DNA of 64,000 nucleotides from Pseudomonadota bacterium (GTDB lineage Bacteria > Desulfobacterota > Binatia > Binatales > Binataceae). The translations under genes were made by a program, and so were the position numbers. Under the pieces are notes generated by a model, which saw only the letters and a program-made list of their open reading frames with translations, did not search any database and had not been told where the DNA came from. Location of the stretch: NCBI GenBank assembly GCA_021323945.1, contig JAJPKA010000017.1, forward strand, positions 236,406 through 300,405, in the 5' to 3' direction. Each line of letters opens with the position of its first letter. Within the stretch, counting starts at the first letter, position 1. Shown one piece after another: positions 47,501 through 56,934 of the stretch.

Positions 47501-48580
47501 TCAGACCTTGAAGCGGATGTGAATAATGTCGCCGTCGCGTACGACGTAATCGCGGCCTTCGAGCCGCAGTTTCCCTGCCTGACGGACGCGCGCATCAGAA
47601 CGTAATTGGGCGAAATCCTCGTAACTCACGACCTCGGCACGAATAAAGCCGCGCGCGATATCGCTGTGGATGCGCTGGGCAGCTTCCAACGCCGAGGCTC
47701 CCTTTCTGAGCTGCCAGGCGTGTGCCTCCGGCTCGCCCGCGGTGTAGAAAGTGATCAATCCGAGGCGTCGATAGAGCGCGGCGACCAGCCGATCGCGAGC
47801 GGGCGCTTCGATCCCGGCCTCGGCCAGGAGTTCGCGGCGACCGTCACTTTCGAGCTCCCACAATTCCGCCTCGAAGGCGGCCGCCAGCCTGAAAGTTTCG
47901 AGTCCTCGTTCGCGCAGTTTGTCGAGGCCCTCGTCGATCAGATTCACCTGATCAGCCTCACAATTGACTATCACCAGAGCGGGCTTGCGCGACAGGAAGC
48001 CGAAGCTGGAGAAGATCTGAAGCTCCTGCGGCGTCAGATCCAAGGTGCGCAACGGCTTACCTTGCTCCAACCATCGCACACACTTGGTAAGCGCCTCGCG
48101 TTCGAAGTCGACCTGGCCCTTTTCCTTTTTGAGCCGCTCCAAACGCCGTTCGGCCTGATCGAAGTCAGCGAACACAAGCTCACTTTCGAGATTTTCCACC
48201 ATCGCGCGCACCGGCACGTTCTCACCCAGAAACTCGGGAACCACCAGCAACAAAGCGTCCAAGTCGCGAATGAGTGGAAGCAGGCTTGCATCGAGCGCGG
48301 CGCCTTCTTTTTGATCCTTCGGGTTCGGCGCAAAATCCAGCAGCGTCAGCTCGACCGGGACCTTCTTGCGGGAGCCATAGGCTTGGGCCAGAAAGTCGAG
48401 TCTCGGGTCAGGGATTCGGATCTGGCCAAATCGCGCGCGATTGCGAATATCTGCTGGGTTGGCGGGCTCGAGCCCAGTGAGGGCTTGAAAAACGGTGGAC
48501 TTGCCCGCGCGTCGCGGTCCGATAATTCCGGTCTTCACACGTTTAAGGCTGACATATGAGTCATGCGAACGTAAGGCCAC
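47501..48580 (-). CDS. YchF/Obg-related GTPase with TGS domain
   Basis: The P-loop GPRRAGKSTVFQALTG lies near residue 21, followed by LLDFAPNP (G3-like) and LVIVNCEAD at the G4 position, where YchF proteins deviate from NKxD and prefer ATP. A C-terminal TGS domain is seen (ITFYTAGEPEAHAWQLRKGAS and YVVRDGDIIHIRF). YchF binds ribosomes and affects translation start selection and stress responses. It is 359 residues, near normal. The N-terminal 15 residues may be extra, as an in-frame start closer to VKTGIIG is possible. Confidence 0.85.
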   Translation of the reverse strand: MALRSHDSYVSLKRVKTGIIGPRRAGKSTVFQALTGLEPANPADIRNRARFGQIRIPDPRLDFLAQAYGSRKKVPVELTLLDFAPNPKDQKEGAALDASLLPLIRDLDALLLVVPEFLGENVPVRAMVENLESELVFADFDQAERRLERLKKEKGQVDFEREALTKCVRWLEQGKPLRTLDLTPQELQIFSSFGFLSRKPALVIVNCEADQVNLIDEGLDKLRERGLETFRLAAAFEAELWELESDGRRELLAEAGIEAPARDRLVAALYRRLGLITFYTAGEPEAHAWQLRKGASALEAAQRIHSDIARGFIRAEVVSYEDFAQLRSDARVRQAGKLRLEGRDYVVRDGDIIHIRFKV

Positions 48581-48666
48581 CTTATATTTTGCGCTACCTC
48601 TGGCTTCTGGTTTCGTGTCAGAAAGAGCCTTTGCAGGATTGCTAAACGCTAAAGGAGAGCTTGGAA

Positions 48667-49944
48667 ATGCCTCAGGCGCCGTCCGATTATCAAATCCGTT
48701 ACCCGGTGGATTTCGCTGCTATCGACCCGGCTGTTCGGCAGATCGTGGTGCAACTCTATGCACAGGACAGTGCCAAGTCACGGGGCCTTCTTTATCTGCC
48801 GCCGTACCGCACTCCGCGCACCGTCATTATAATGGCCCATCCGCGCGCCGACTTCGCCCAGCATTATTCAATCCCGTTCTGGCTCCAGGCTGGATTCGCG
48901 GCATTCGCGCACAACACGCGCTATCTCAATAATGACTCGATGATGCTCCATGAAAACCTGCTTATCGATCTGGCTGCCGGGATTCGCTTTCTGCGGGAGG
49001 AACAGGGGTTCGAACATATTGTGATGCTCGGCAATTCAGGCGGCGGCTCGCTGTTCGCTTACTACGATGCTGAGGCTTGCAAGCCCAAGGGTACGCGAGT
49101 TGCGGCACCTCCGGGGGGCGGGCCGCCTGACCTTAACCAATTCGAGCTGCCGACTGCCGACGGGTTCATTCTGCTGGCGGCGCATCTGGGGCAGGGCAAA
49201 GTGTTAATGGGGTCGCTCGACCCGGCGGTGGTCGACGAACATGACCCGTTTGCCTCCGATCCTTCCCTGGACATGTACGATGAGCGCAACGGCTTCCGAA
49301 CCCCGCCGGCCGAAAGCCGTTATGACCGCGGATGGTTGCGGGAGTATCGTGCCGCCCAACGCGCACGCGTCGCGCGCATCGATGCGATTGCGCGCCGGCA
49401 TATTGAGGAGGCACGCAACGCTCGGCTTTTGGCGCAGGCCGATGATTTCAGCCGGCAGTCCGCTGATTACCGCAATTTTGTGCAGCGCAGGATGATGGCG
49501 CCGCGGATAATGGTGGTTTACCGAACGCTGGCCAATCCCAATTACTTCGATCTCAGCCTTGAACCGTCAGAGCGGATGCTGGGCTCGATCTTCGCGGCGC
49601 GTCCTGATTTGTTCAATTATCATGCTTTCGGCCTGGGCCACGTGGTGACACCGGATGCATGGCTGTCGACCTGGTCGGGGCTGAGCTCTTATGCAAACCT
49701 CGAGCGCAATTTGCCACAGGTCACAGTCCCCACGCTGGTGGTCGGAGCGGATGCCGACCAGGACATCTTTCCTGCGGACGTGAGACGTCAATTTGAATTG
49801 TCCGCAGCTTCCGACAAACGGTTGGAATTCATTGAAGGGGCCGACCATTTCATGCGTGCCGGCGGTCGCAAAGCTACCGACGATCCGCGCCCGCGACTGA
49901 TGAAATTACTAACCGAATGGACGAGGGCAAGGTTCGCCCCGTAG
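48667..49944 (+). CDS. Alpha/beta hydrolase
   Basis: The 425-residue protein contains GNSGGGS near residue 120 (nucleophile elbow), a late VVGADADQDIFP strand with the acidic residue, and GADHFMRAGG, which supplies the catalytic His. AAGGAG lies 9 nt before ATG 48667; a TTG two codons earlier is less likely. The lid region (about 180-300) is long and Arg-rich. Esterase, lipase or peptidase activity cannot be separated. Confidence 0.82.
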   Translation: MPQAPSDYQIRYPVDFAAIDPAVRQIVVQLYAQDSAKSRGLLYLPPYRTPRTVIIMAHPRADFAQHYSIPFWLQAGFAAFAHNTRYLNNDSMMLHENLLIDLAAGIRFLREEQGFEHIVMLGNSGGGSLFAYYDAEACKPKGTRVAAPPGGGPPDLNQFELPTADGFILLAAHLGQGKVLMGSLDPAVVDEHDPFASDPSLDMYDERNGFRTPPAESRYDRGWLREYRAAQRARVARIDAIARRHIEEARNARLLAQADDFSRQSADYRNFVQRRMMAPRIMVVYRTLANPNYFDLSLEPSERMLGSIFAARPDLFNYHAFGLGHVVTPDAWLSTWSGLSSYANLERNLPQVTVPTLVVGADADQDIFPADVRRQFELSAASDKRLEFIEGADHFMRAGGRKATDDPRPRLMKLLTEWTRARFAP

Positions 49945-50089
49945 GAGGCGAGGGCGGCCCCCCATGGCGCTTTGGGCGGACTTGATTCAGCGCACCGTTC
50001 GGCGAATTGATCGACGGAAGGTTGTCGGTCATCTTTTGTGCGAATTGCTGCCGTGCTAGCTATAGATATTCCGCCGCTGGTGAGTGGAT

Positions 50090-50165
50090 GCCACCCTAGC
50101 TCAGCCGGTAGAGCAGCTGATTCGTAATCAGCAGGTCGTCGGTTCGAATCCGACGGGTGGCTCCA
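50090..50165 (+). tRNA. tRNA-Thr(CGU)
   Basis: A 76-nt tRNA with encoded CCA: acceptor GCCACCC/GGGTGGC, D arm AGCTCAGCCGGTAGAGC, anticodon stem CTGAT/ATCAG with loop TTCGTAA (CGU), T arm GTCGG TTCGAAT CCGAC. All four arms pair. Confidence 0.96.
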
Positions 50166-50337
50166 AAAATCAACTAACTTCAAGTGATTTTAACGATAGC
50201 CTGTTGTATTGGTCACTGGTTTTTGGTTCTGTGTCCACAAACCGAAGAGTGATGTTCACAGGCGAGCCGTCGCCGAAGGTGCTCCAAGCCGGCTGCTGCG
50301 TTTAGTCAGGCCTGGCATCTCGGCAGCAGCGAACCGC

Positions 50338-50888
50338 TCACGTCCGCGGATACCTCCCCATACCGCGAAGGCAAGCATCCAGCGCGGCTCCGAGCAGCAA
50401 ATTCATCGCGCCGCCCGGTTCGGCAAGGCCTGCTGAGCCAAAGATCGTGATCGTTTCGGCAGCCTGCTCGACGAACGCGACGACACCCAATACGCCGAGC
50501 CACCACGGCAACCCCGCACGACCACGGAGAGCCAACAAGGTAACCGACGCGATCATAATCGTTGTCGCGCCAGTCAGTACCGGACCCCAGAACAAAGCCA
50601 CATCGAGAACCGTGCGAGCGGTTGCAGGTTCCAGTTGGTGAGCGGGCAGCGTCAGCCCGGCCCACCTCCAAGCCTGTTTGGCATATGTCACACGAACGTA
50701 ACTGCACCGACGAAAAACACGTCGCGGTGCGGCGCCGGTAGCAAACGGCGCAACACTGCGAACATAACTGCAAATGGCGGGACACTTACAGTGACTGCCC
50801 ATACCGACCATCGGGCACCGTCCCGATGTTCTCGGAACCAAGCCAAGACTTGTGCCCCCGTATCTGTTGCGCTCGGCGGGGTTCCCAA
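50338..50888 (-). pseudogene. Frameshifted integral membrane protein gene
   Basis: The N-part (TTG 50888 onward, SATDTGAQVLAWFREHRDGARW then a membrane segment and DVFFVGAVTFV) ends at a TGA near 50688. A second frame, from about 50690 down to 50338, continues directly with VTYAKQAWRWAGLTLPAHQLEP and three further membrane segments (ALFWGPVLTGATTIMIASVTLL, WLGVLGVVAFVEQAAETIT). Joined, they read as one protein of about 180 residues. A one-step frameshift near 50690 has split it. Family not recognised. Confidence 0.55.
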
Positions 50889-51149
50889 CTCTACGAAGCG
50901 AGGCTGCGCCGCAGACCGAGATCAAACCACCGGACTCCAGCGACGGCATCGTGAGCAATCCGCTAGGGTTTTACATCACGAATATCACGCAGTTTCCTCG
51001 TTGGTCCTTGCCGCACACACACCGCCACCCGAGCGCTCGCCCGTGCGAATGCTAGCGTGGCGCTTCGCCCGATGCCGGAGCTTCCCCCCCGCGACCAGAG
51101 CGACTTTGCCCGTCAGTCTTCCGACAAGTTTAGCTGCCTTCCGAGCCGC

Positions 51150-52211
51150 CTATTCGGGAACTCCTTCGATGACACTGAGCGGGCACGCGGTCGGGATGAT
51201 GCGGCCGAGCCGGAAACCCGCCTCCGCGAGCAGGGCTGAAAAGCCCTCTTCGCTGCGCTCTTTGCCCCCGAGTATCACCAGCATCTCAAGGTCGCTCAAG
51301 ATTGCCGCGTCACTAGCCGCGCGCGGACTGTTAACGGTCTCTACGAGAAGGAGTCGCGCCTCGCTCTTCATCGCGCTGCGGCAGTTGCGCAAAATCACTG
51401 CTGCCTTTTCGTCGCTCCAGTCATGGACGATGTACTTGAGCACGTAGGCGTCGTAGCCACCCGGGATCGAGTCGAAGAAGCTGCCAGCGACCAACTCGCA
51501 GCGCTGCTCGAGACCGCGCCGTTTCAACTGCGAACGCGCCTCAGCCACCACCTGCGGCTGATCAAAGACCGCGCCGCGCACGTTAGACCATTTGCTGAGA
51601 ATCGTCGCGATCAGGTGGCCATGGCCTCCCCCGACGTCAATTATTTTGCCGAACCGAGAAAAGTCGTAGGCACTTGTCACTGCCTCCGCTTCCGGTCCGC
51701 TAATGCTGGTCATCGCCTCGTCGAAGATCGTTTGGGCATCGGAATGTGCCCCAAGATAATCAAAGAAAGACGCTCCGTTCGCCGCCTCAAACGCCGGGCG
51801 GCCTGTACGCACGCTGTCCGAAAGGCGCGCCCACGCTCGCGTGTAAAAGCCCGATCCCGCGAACATCACCCATCCACGCATCGAGCCGGGAACATCGCTG
51901 CGCAGTGCTGCGCTGGTCGGAGTGAGCGAAAAGCCGCCGTCCTCCGTCTCCTTGAAAATTCCCGCGCGGGCGAGCACGCGCATCAGCCGGGCGAGACCAT
52001 CGGGGTCGGCACCCGCGCGGCGGGCGAGCGCCTCGGGTTTTGTCGCACCACTCGCGAGCAGGTCCGGTATACGCAATTCGCACGCGGTGTACAGTGCGTG
52101 ATGAACCGCGAGGCCGGTGAAGCAGTGTCTGATCATCTCGCCATAAACCGTCAGCGCATTGCTTGTTGCGTTCGCTGCACTTGGACTCTTATTTTTTTTG
52201 GAACTACTCAT
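51150..52211 (-). CDS. SAM-dependent O-methyltransferase (acetylserotonin-OMT/CrtF-like)
   Basis: AGAGGAG lies 6 nt before ATG 52211. The 353-residue protein has the N-terminal winged-helix dimerisation region (TACELRIPDLLASGATKPEALARRAG) and the methyltransferase core, with KIIDVGGGHGHLIATILSKW (SAM loop), VFDQPQVV, and LKYIVHDWSDEKAAVILRNC with the catalytic-type HDW. The family methylates phenolic or polyketide hydroxyls and hydroxyneurosporene. It stands in a run with two paralogues on the same strand. Confidence 0.88.
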   Translation of the reverse strand: MSSSKKNKSPSAANATSNALTVYGEMIRHCFTGLAVHHALYTACELRIPDLLASGATKPEALARRAGADPDGLARLMRVLARAGIFKETEDGGFSLTPTSAALRSDVPGSMRGWVMFAGSGFYTRAWARLSDSVRTGRPAFEAANGASFFDYLGAHSDAQTIFDEAMTSISGPEAEAVTSAYDFSRFGKIIDVGGGHGHLIATILSKWSNVRGAVFDQPQVVAEARSQLKRRGLEQRCELVAGSFFDSIPGGYDAYVLKYIVHDWSDEKAAVILRNCRSAMKSEARLLLVETVNSPRAASDAAILSDLEMLVILGGKERSEEGFSALLAEAGFRLGRIIPTACPLSVIEGVPE

Positions 52212-52466
52212 CTGCGACTCCTCTGGCCGCCGAACCTTTTTGAAGGCATCGCATTTGCCGCTTGCGCCCGGTGACAATGCTCATGAAGCCGAAGGTCGGC
52301 TTGATTTTGATTCCGGCGAAGCCCGCATGAGTGAGCATCGCACTGATCTCCCTGCCCGAGTACTGCCGGCCGGTAGTCCGCCCGAGCATGATCATGCTGT
52401 AGGCGGCGGCTGCAAAAGGACCTTCTTGTGCCTGTTGTGCAGCGCCTCGTAAACCACGATGTTTCG
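52204..52466 (-). pseudogene. Remnant of a fourth O-methyltransferase
   Basis: The translation contains RQYSGREISAMLTHAGF and KIKPTFGFMSIVTGRK, nearly the C-terminal end of the methyltransferase at 53514-54545. The segment just upstream, NIVVYEALHN, matches that protein's RIVVHEMLFN but is in another reading frame, so the remnant is frameshifted as well as lacking its first three quarters. It lies between two intact paralogues. Confidence 0.75.
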
Positions 52467-52469
52467 CTG

Positions 52470-53480
52470 CTACTTGATCCCCACTACCATCGACTCGATA
52501 CCGGTAAGTTGCTCGACGTAGCTTTCGCGAAAGCCCACCTCGCTCATCCATCGACGACAATCGGCTCCTGTATAATCGGAGCCGCCTTGCGTCTCGATCA
52601 GCATGGTGAGGCTCATCAGCAGACCGGCAATGTTCTTTCTCCGTCCGTCGTCGATCAGATGCTCATAGACGATGAGGGCTCCGCCACTGTGCAGGGCAGC
52701 GTATGCCTTTCGGAGCAGCTGCAGCTTCTCCTCAGCGCTCCAGTCGTGCAGGATCATGCCCATCACGATTACATCGGCGCTGGGCAGCGGATCTTTGAAA
52801 AAATCGCACGGGCTGAAGCGGATGCGGTCGCGAAGCCCGAAAGATCCCACGTATTGCTCGAAGAACGGCTGCACTGCCGGTAAGTCGAAGCCCTCGCCGG
52901 TGAGATGCAGATGCGACAGCGCGATTCGCACCGGCAGACAGCCCTCGGCCGTGCCAACGTCGAGGAACGTCTTGTACTTTTGCCATGGGAATCTGTCAGC
53001 GATCGCCATCGCGGCTGGCAGGCTGTGACCCGTCATTGAGCGGAGGAAAAGACGCAACTTCTCCGGATTCGAGTAGAGCGCGCTGAACAAATCCTCGCCG
53101 CGCTTGATCTCGTTCTGAGGTTTGCCGGTCCGCAGGGCTTCTGCGAGTGAACCGTAGAAGCCATAAAGTCGCGCGGCCCACATCGTGAAGAAATTTCCGA
53201 TGTAGGTGGGCTTGGTGTGGTTCAGGTAGAAGTCGGCTTCGGGGGTATTGCTGTAAAGCCCATCCTTGCGTTCGAGCAGACGTAACGCCACGAGCGCGTC
53301 GAGGAAATCCCGGATGCTGCGGGGATGAAGTCTGAGACGCTCTCTGATCGCCTCAGCATCGAGGGGTCCATTTGCGAGCTCGCTGAAAAGCCCGAAGTCA
53401 AGTGCGGCAAATAAGACCTGCGAGGCCTTGAAACCAAAAGCTACCTCTTCGATTCGATCCGCGCTTGGTTGATTCCTCAC
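52470..53480 (-). CDS. SAM-dependent O-methyltransferase, paralogue 2
   Basis: 336 residues: winged-helix N-terminus (FAALDFGLFSELANGPLDAEAIRERL), KTFLDVGTAEGCLPVRIAL at the SAM loop (DVGTAEG in place of DVGGGxG), VMGMILHDWSAEEKLQLLRKA, and a C-terminal YTGADCRRWMSEVGF motif. The SAM-loop substitution is unusual but retains the glycine. Substrate unknown. Confidence 0.87.
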   Translation of the reverse strand: MRNQPSADRIEEVAFGFKASQVLFAALDFGLFSELANGPLDAEAIRERLRLHPRSIRDFLDALVALRLLERKDGLYSNTPEADFYLNHTKPTYIGNFFTMWAARLYGFYGSLAEALRTGKPQNEIKRGEDLFSALYSNPEKLRLFLRSMTGHSLPAAMAIADRFPWQKYKTFLDVGTAEGCLPVRIALSHLHLTGEGFDLPAVQPFFEQYVGSFGLRDRIRFSPCDFFKDPLPSADVIVMGMILHDWSAEEKLQLLRKAYAALHSGGALIVYEHLIDDGRRKNIAGLLMSLTMLIETQGGSDYTGADCRRWMSEVGFRESYVEQLTGIESMVVGIK

Positions 53481-53513
53481 CGATGTATCCTCCGCATTCG
53501 CAATCTGAGTGGT

Positions 53514-54545
53514 CTACGGCTTGACCCCCGTCACGACGCTCCAGTAGCCGAAGGTCGGCTTGACCTGAATCTGGCGGAATCCCGCCTCCTTGAGCATCGC
53601 GGAGATCTCGGCTCCTGAGTACTGCTGCCCCGGCATCGCGACGATCATGTCCGCGTTAAAGGCCGCGACCGGAAATGGTCCGGTTCGATCCTGGTTGAAC
53701 AGCATTTCGTGGACCACGATCCGCCCGCCATTGGGAAGACTGTCGAAGCTCTTGCGCGCGAGGAAGCGATCGCGCTCCGGCGGCCAGTCGTGAAAGATCA
53801 TTCCATAGAAGTGCAGGTCGGCATCCGGATAGGGATCGGTGAAGAAGTCGGCGCTGTGGGTCGACACGCGATCTGCGACGCCGTATTTTTTTGCCATCTC
53901 GTTTGCGATCGCGCAAATGGGGGGCCGATCGAGCACGATCGCGCGCAGCTTCGGCCGCACGCTGACTGCACCAATCGAATGAGCGCCCGAGCCGCCGCCG
54001 ACATCGAGCATCACTCGATGGCGCGCAAGCGCGAGCTTGCGCGGCCAAACCATCGCGGGTGCCATACTCGCGCTGTGCATGGCGAGCGTGAAGTCGCGAG
54101 CATGTTCGGCATGCCACGCTGCGAACACGCCGGTGGGGTCCGAGAACACGCCCTGGGGCTTGTCGGTCAGAACCGCATCGCGTAGGGAGTCCGGTGCCCA
54201 CACCGAGAAAATCTTCCGCCATGCTTCGTAGAACCACCCGAAGAAAAACGGACTGGATGGCAGCATATATTCGCGCGCTGTGGGCGTGAGCGAATAGCGG
54301 CCATTGCGGAAATGCATCAGGCCGAGCGAGGTGCAGACGGCCAGGAGCATGTGCGCCGGGCGTGGCTTGAGATGCTTGCGCTCGCAGATCTCCTCGAGCG
54401 TCAGCGGTTTGTCTGCTAACAGGTCGAAGAACTGCAACTCGTGCGCAACGAACACCGCTGGGTATCCCCAGATGCCGAAGACCACATCCCACAGCTGGCG
54501 GTCGTCCGTTACGGGATTGCGAAGCAAAGCGCCATTCTTGTGCAT
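53514..54545 (-). CDS. SAM-dependent O-methyltransferase, paralogue 3
   Basis: 343 residues with VMLDVGGGSGAHSIGAVSV (intact SAM loop), VLDRPPICAIA, YGMIFHDWPPERDRFL and YSGAEISAMLKEAGF. It is first in the leftward methyltransferase run, 33 bp ahead of paralogue 2. It is the closest match to the truncated remnant at 52204, so the remnant probably arose by duplication of this gene. Confidence 0.87.
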   Translation of the reverse strand: MHKNGALLRNPVTDDRQLWDVVFGIWGYPAVFVAHELQFFDLLADKPLTLEEICERKHLKPRPAHMLLAVCTSLGLMHFRNGRYSLTPTAREYMLPSSPFFFGWFYEAWRKIFSVWAPDSLRDAVLTDKPQGVFSDPTGVFAAWHAEHARDFTLAMHSASMAPAMVWPRKLALARHRVMLDVGGGSGAHSIGAVSVRPKLRAIVLDRPPICAIANEMAKKYGVADRVSTHSADFFTDPYPDADLHFYGMIFHDWPPERDRFLARKSFDSLPNGGRIVVHEMLFNQDRTGPFPVAAFNADMIVAMPGQQYSGAEISAMLKEAGFRQIQVKPTFGYWSVVTGVKP

Positions 54546-54981
54546 CAGACTTCCTCCGTCTTTCTCTCTTCAGTGCCGGTCTGAACGATGCGCGGAGGTC
54601 TTGTGCTGAGTGTGACCCCCGCACAAGTACGTTTGCCGCGATGCGCGACGAGCCTCCTGTCAAGCCGACTTCCGCTGACGCGGCGCTGCCAGGCAGTTTG
54701 TGTACCAGGTTGCCTGAGGTTGCCGCGAGTGTGGCTTGCACCTCTCGCGCGGCAAAGAGCGAGAGAGCCGGCCTTGTCGAGGACCACGGCGTCCAGGTGG
54801 CCGAGGCCCCAGATATAGCCCGCCCTTAATGAAAAAAATCCTACGAAAAGCCATGCTCCTTCAAATCGATTTCCGGCGACACTCGTCACTAGACGTTGGA
54901 ATGAAGCGATTTACACCGAACGGGCCTTTTTCTAACGGGCGAATGACGCATGCCAGGTACGGTGATAGCGTCGGTCAGTGC
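54546..54981. other. Intergenic region
   Basis: These 436 bp lie between the metal operon's last gene and the methyltransferase run, which read the same way. No convincing gene; it should contain the methyltransferase promoter and the end of the buf transcript. Confidence 0.45.
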
Positions 54982-55797
54982 TTAGCACTTCTGATTGTTG
55001 CCAGACCAGAGGAGACCTGCGTGGAGCCAGCGCAATAGCATGCTCTTGATTTCATCCGCGGCGCTCGCGCCCAGCAAAGGCGCGACGGCTTCACAGACGG
55101 CTCCGAAGGTTGCAGTTTGCCGGATAAGGGCGAGCGCGGTTCGTTCAGCACGGTCAACACGCCGACGATAAACCTCATCGTTCTGCCGCCAAACCACTAT
55201 CGTAACCGCGCGCGGTTCGAGGGGCGCACAGTCACGCCCGCGGTCTGCCGGTTCAAGCAGCTCATCGACGGGCCACTCGCAATCAAGCATCGCTGCGGCC
55301 GGATGCAGCGACAGGCGCAGCGTGGGCCAGGCTTCGGCAGGTACACGCTGCAAGTCCATCGCGCCAAGAGCCGGGGCATCTGCGGCGTGAAAAACCTCGA
55401 TTAGTGTTCGTTCGAGCCGCGCAAGCTCGCCGAGGAATGGGAGATGCGAAGCTATGGGGTGCCGGATGATAAACTCCGGCAGCAAGCGGCCGACGCCAAG
55501 GACCGACGGACTGTCCGAGGGATGTTCGGCGAGATAGGCGCTAACCAGGGTGCGGAAGGCGTCCTCGCCGATCACGGCTAGTGTGGCCGGATAGTCCTCC
55601 TTGAGGCAGTCCAAGAGACGACGAAAGTACCCGTTCGCGTAGATTTCCAGTCGTTGGCGCACCTCGAGTGCCGGCCCGCCAACTATTAGTCGGTCGATGC
55701 CGTCTCGATGCACGCGCATGAGCGCGGCGTCAACTCCGTCAGGCGCGATTATCAGCCGCTTGAGGAGGCCCTGCAACTCTCTAAGACTCAACTCCAT
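54982..55797 (-). CDS. bufC: Bufferin maturation partner, DUF2063 family (BufC/HvfC)
   Basis: The product begins LSLRELQGLLKRLIIAPDG and continues with RLEIYANGYFRRLLDCLKEDYPATLAVIGEDAFRTLVSAYLAEHPS, the DUF2063 signature. DUF2063 proteins bind the precursor peptide and present it to the DUF692 enzyme. The N-terminus overlaps bufB. ATG 55797 has a GGAAAG site; starts up to 55821 are possible. It is the last gene of the buf set, in the usual A-B-C order. Confidence 0.85.
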   Translation of the reverse strand: MELSLRELQGLLKRLIIAPDGVDAALMRVHRDGIDRLIVGGPALEVRQRLEIYANGYFRRLLDCLKEDYPATLAVIGEDAFRTLVSAYLAEHPSDSPSVLGVGRLLPEFIIRHPIASHLPFLGELARLERTLIEVFHAADAPALGAMDLQRVPAEAWPTLRLSLHPAAAMLDCEWPVDELLEPADRGRDCAPLEPRAVTIVVWRQNDEVYRRRVDRAERTALALIRQTATFGAVCEAVAPLLGASAADEIKSMLLRWLHAGLLWSGNNQKC

Positions 55798-56644
55798 GAT
55801 CGCTTTCCGGCCTGCCATCAAGGGCGGCGGCTGCGCGCCGCCGCGCTTGTTCGGCAGCCTCAGACAAAACCTCGAACGCGGGGATGTTGTCGTCCCATTC
55901 GATTAGCGTTGCGCGCTGACCTATACGGCGCACCGCGTATTCGTAAAGCTGCCAGACTTCCGGGCAAATCGGGTGGTCGTGTGTGTCGAGCAGGTAGGTT
56001 CCGTGATCGCTATGGCCGGCAAGGTGGAACTGGATCACACGCTCTGGCGGTATGGCATCGACGTATCGCTTCGGATCGAAGCGATGGTTGAAGGCGTTGA
56101 CGTAAACGTTGTTGATATCGAGCAAAATCCCACAGTCGACCTCGTCGGCCACCGCCCGCAAAAACTCCCATTCCTCCATCTCCGAGACGCGAAAGGCCAA
56201 GTAACTGGAAATGTTCTCGATCAGAAGCGGCCGGCCCAAAAAATCCTGGACCTGCCGGATGCGTGCGGCGACATATCGCACAACTTCGTCCGTATAGGGC
56301 AGCGGCAGGAGGTCATGCAAGTTATGCCCTCCGACTCCAGTCCAGCAGAGATGATCGGAAATCCACGCCGGCTCGAAGCGCCGCGCCATTTCGCGCAGAG
56401 CCGTTAGATAGGTGCGGTCGAGGGCATCGGCGGATCCGATCGAGAGCGACACTCCGTGCATCACGATTGGATAATTAGCGCGCACTTGTTCAAGTACGCG
56501 GACCGGCCGCCCACCGGGAACCATAAAGTTCTCGGAGATGATCTCGAACCAGCCGACCGGAGGACGGGTTTCGAGCACCGATCGATAGTGATCACGTCGC
56601 AATCCGACGCCAAAGCCGAGCGATGGAAGCGCGCAGTCGAGCAT
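55781..56644 (-). CDS. bufB: MNIO-family (DUF692) peptide-modifying enzyme BufB
   Basis: The product is 287 residues from ATG 56644, 5 bp after the bufA stop. Metal-site residues of the DUF692 TIM barrel are visible: YPIVMHGVSLSIGS, AWISDHLCWTGVGG, LLIENISSYL, LLDINNVYVNAFNH, IQFHLAGHS and DTHDHPICPEVW. MNIO enzymes use a multi-iron centre and oxygen to convert peptide cysteines; BufB homologues make thiooxazoles in bufferins. Its target should be the small Cys-rich peptide encoded directly upstream. Confidence 0.92.
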   Translation of the reverse strand: MLDCALPSLGFGVGLRRDHYRSVLETRPPVGWFEIISENFMVPGGRPVRVLEQVRANYPIVMHGVSLSIGSADALDRTYLTALREMARRFEPAWISDHLCWTGVGGHNLHDLLPLPYTDEVVRYVAARIRQVQDFLGRPLLIENISSYLAFRVSEMEEWEFLRAVADEVDCGILLDINNVYVNAFNHRFDPKRYVDAIPPERVIQFHLAGHSDHGTYLLDTHDHPICPEVWQLYEYAVRRIGQRATLIEWDDNIPAFEVLSEAAEQARRRAAAALDGRPESDHGVES

Positions 56645-56649
56645 GGAGG

Positions 56650-56934
56650 CTACATCTTCATCGGTTTCATCGGCTCGGGATGTCCGCCCTTGTTCTGGCA
56701 CTCTTTGGTGGTCGAAGTCAGGATGAAGCCCCTGCCCGCACAGGAATTCTGTCCCGGCCCGGCGCTGGTGGCGGTTTTGCACGCGCTTTGTCCCTTGCAG
56801 CTATTCGCGCCGAGACACTTGACCTTGGCTTGGGCCTGCGCAGCGCCCGAGTCGGCGGCCAAAACCGGCTGAGCCAGGAACATCAGCCCGACGGCTGTGG
56901 CGAGCATCATCCCCGTCGTTCCCGTTTTGTTCAT
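56650..56934 (-). CDS. bufA: Bufferin-type Cys-rich precursor peptide
   Basis: The 94-residue peptide has a signal sequence (MMLATAVGLMFLAQPVLAAD) and a mature part with five cysteines: KCLGANSCKG, SACKTA, NSCAGRGF and KECQNKGG. The C-x4/5-C-K-G and C-x-G-x-G-F pattern is that of bufferins (formerly DUF2282 or Gig/HvfA-like proteins), which chelate copper after modification by BufB and BufC. An ideal AAGGAGG lies 6 nt before the ATG. It follows the mer genes on the same strand, which is unusual. Confidence 0.88.
   Translation of the reverse strand: MNKTGTTGMMLATAVGLMFLAQPVLAADSGAAQAQAKVKCLGANSCKGQSACKTATSAGPGQNSCAGRGFILTSTTKECQNKGGHPEPMKPMKM

Noticed and set aside
47606..48559. 317-codon plus-strand frame
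   Set aside because: Antisense shadow of the YchF gene.
53656..54741. Long 361-codon minus-strand frame over the third methyltransferase
   Set aside because: Arg/Ala/Ser-rich out-of-frame translation of a clear methyltransferase gene.
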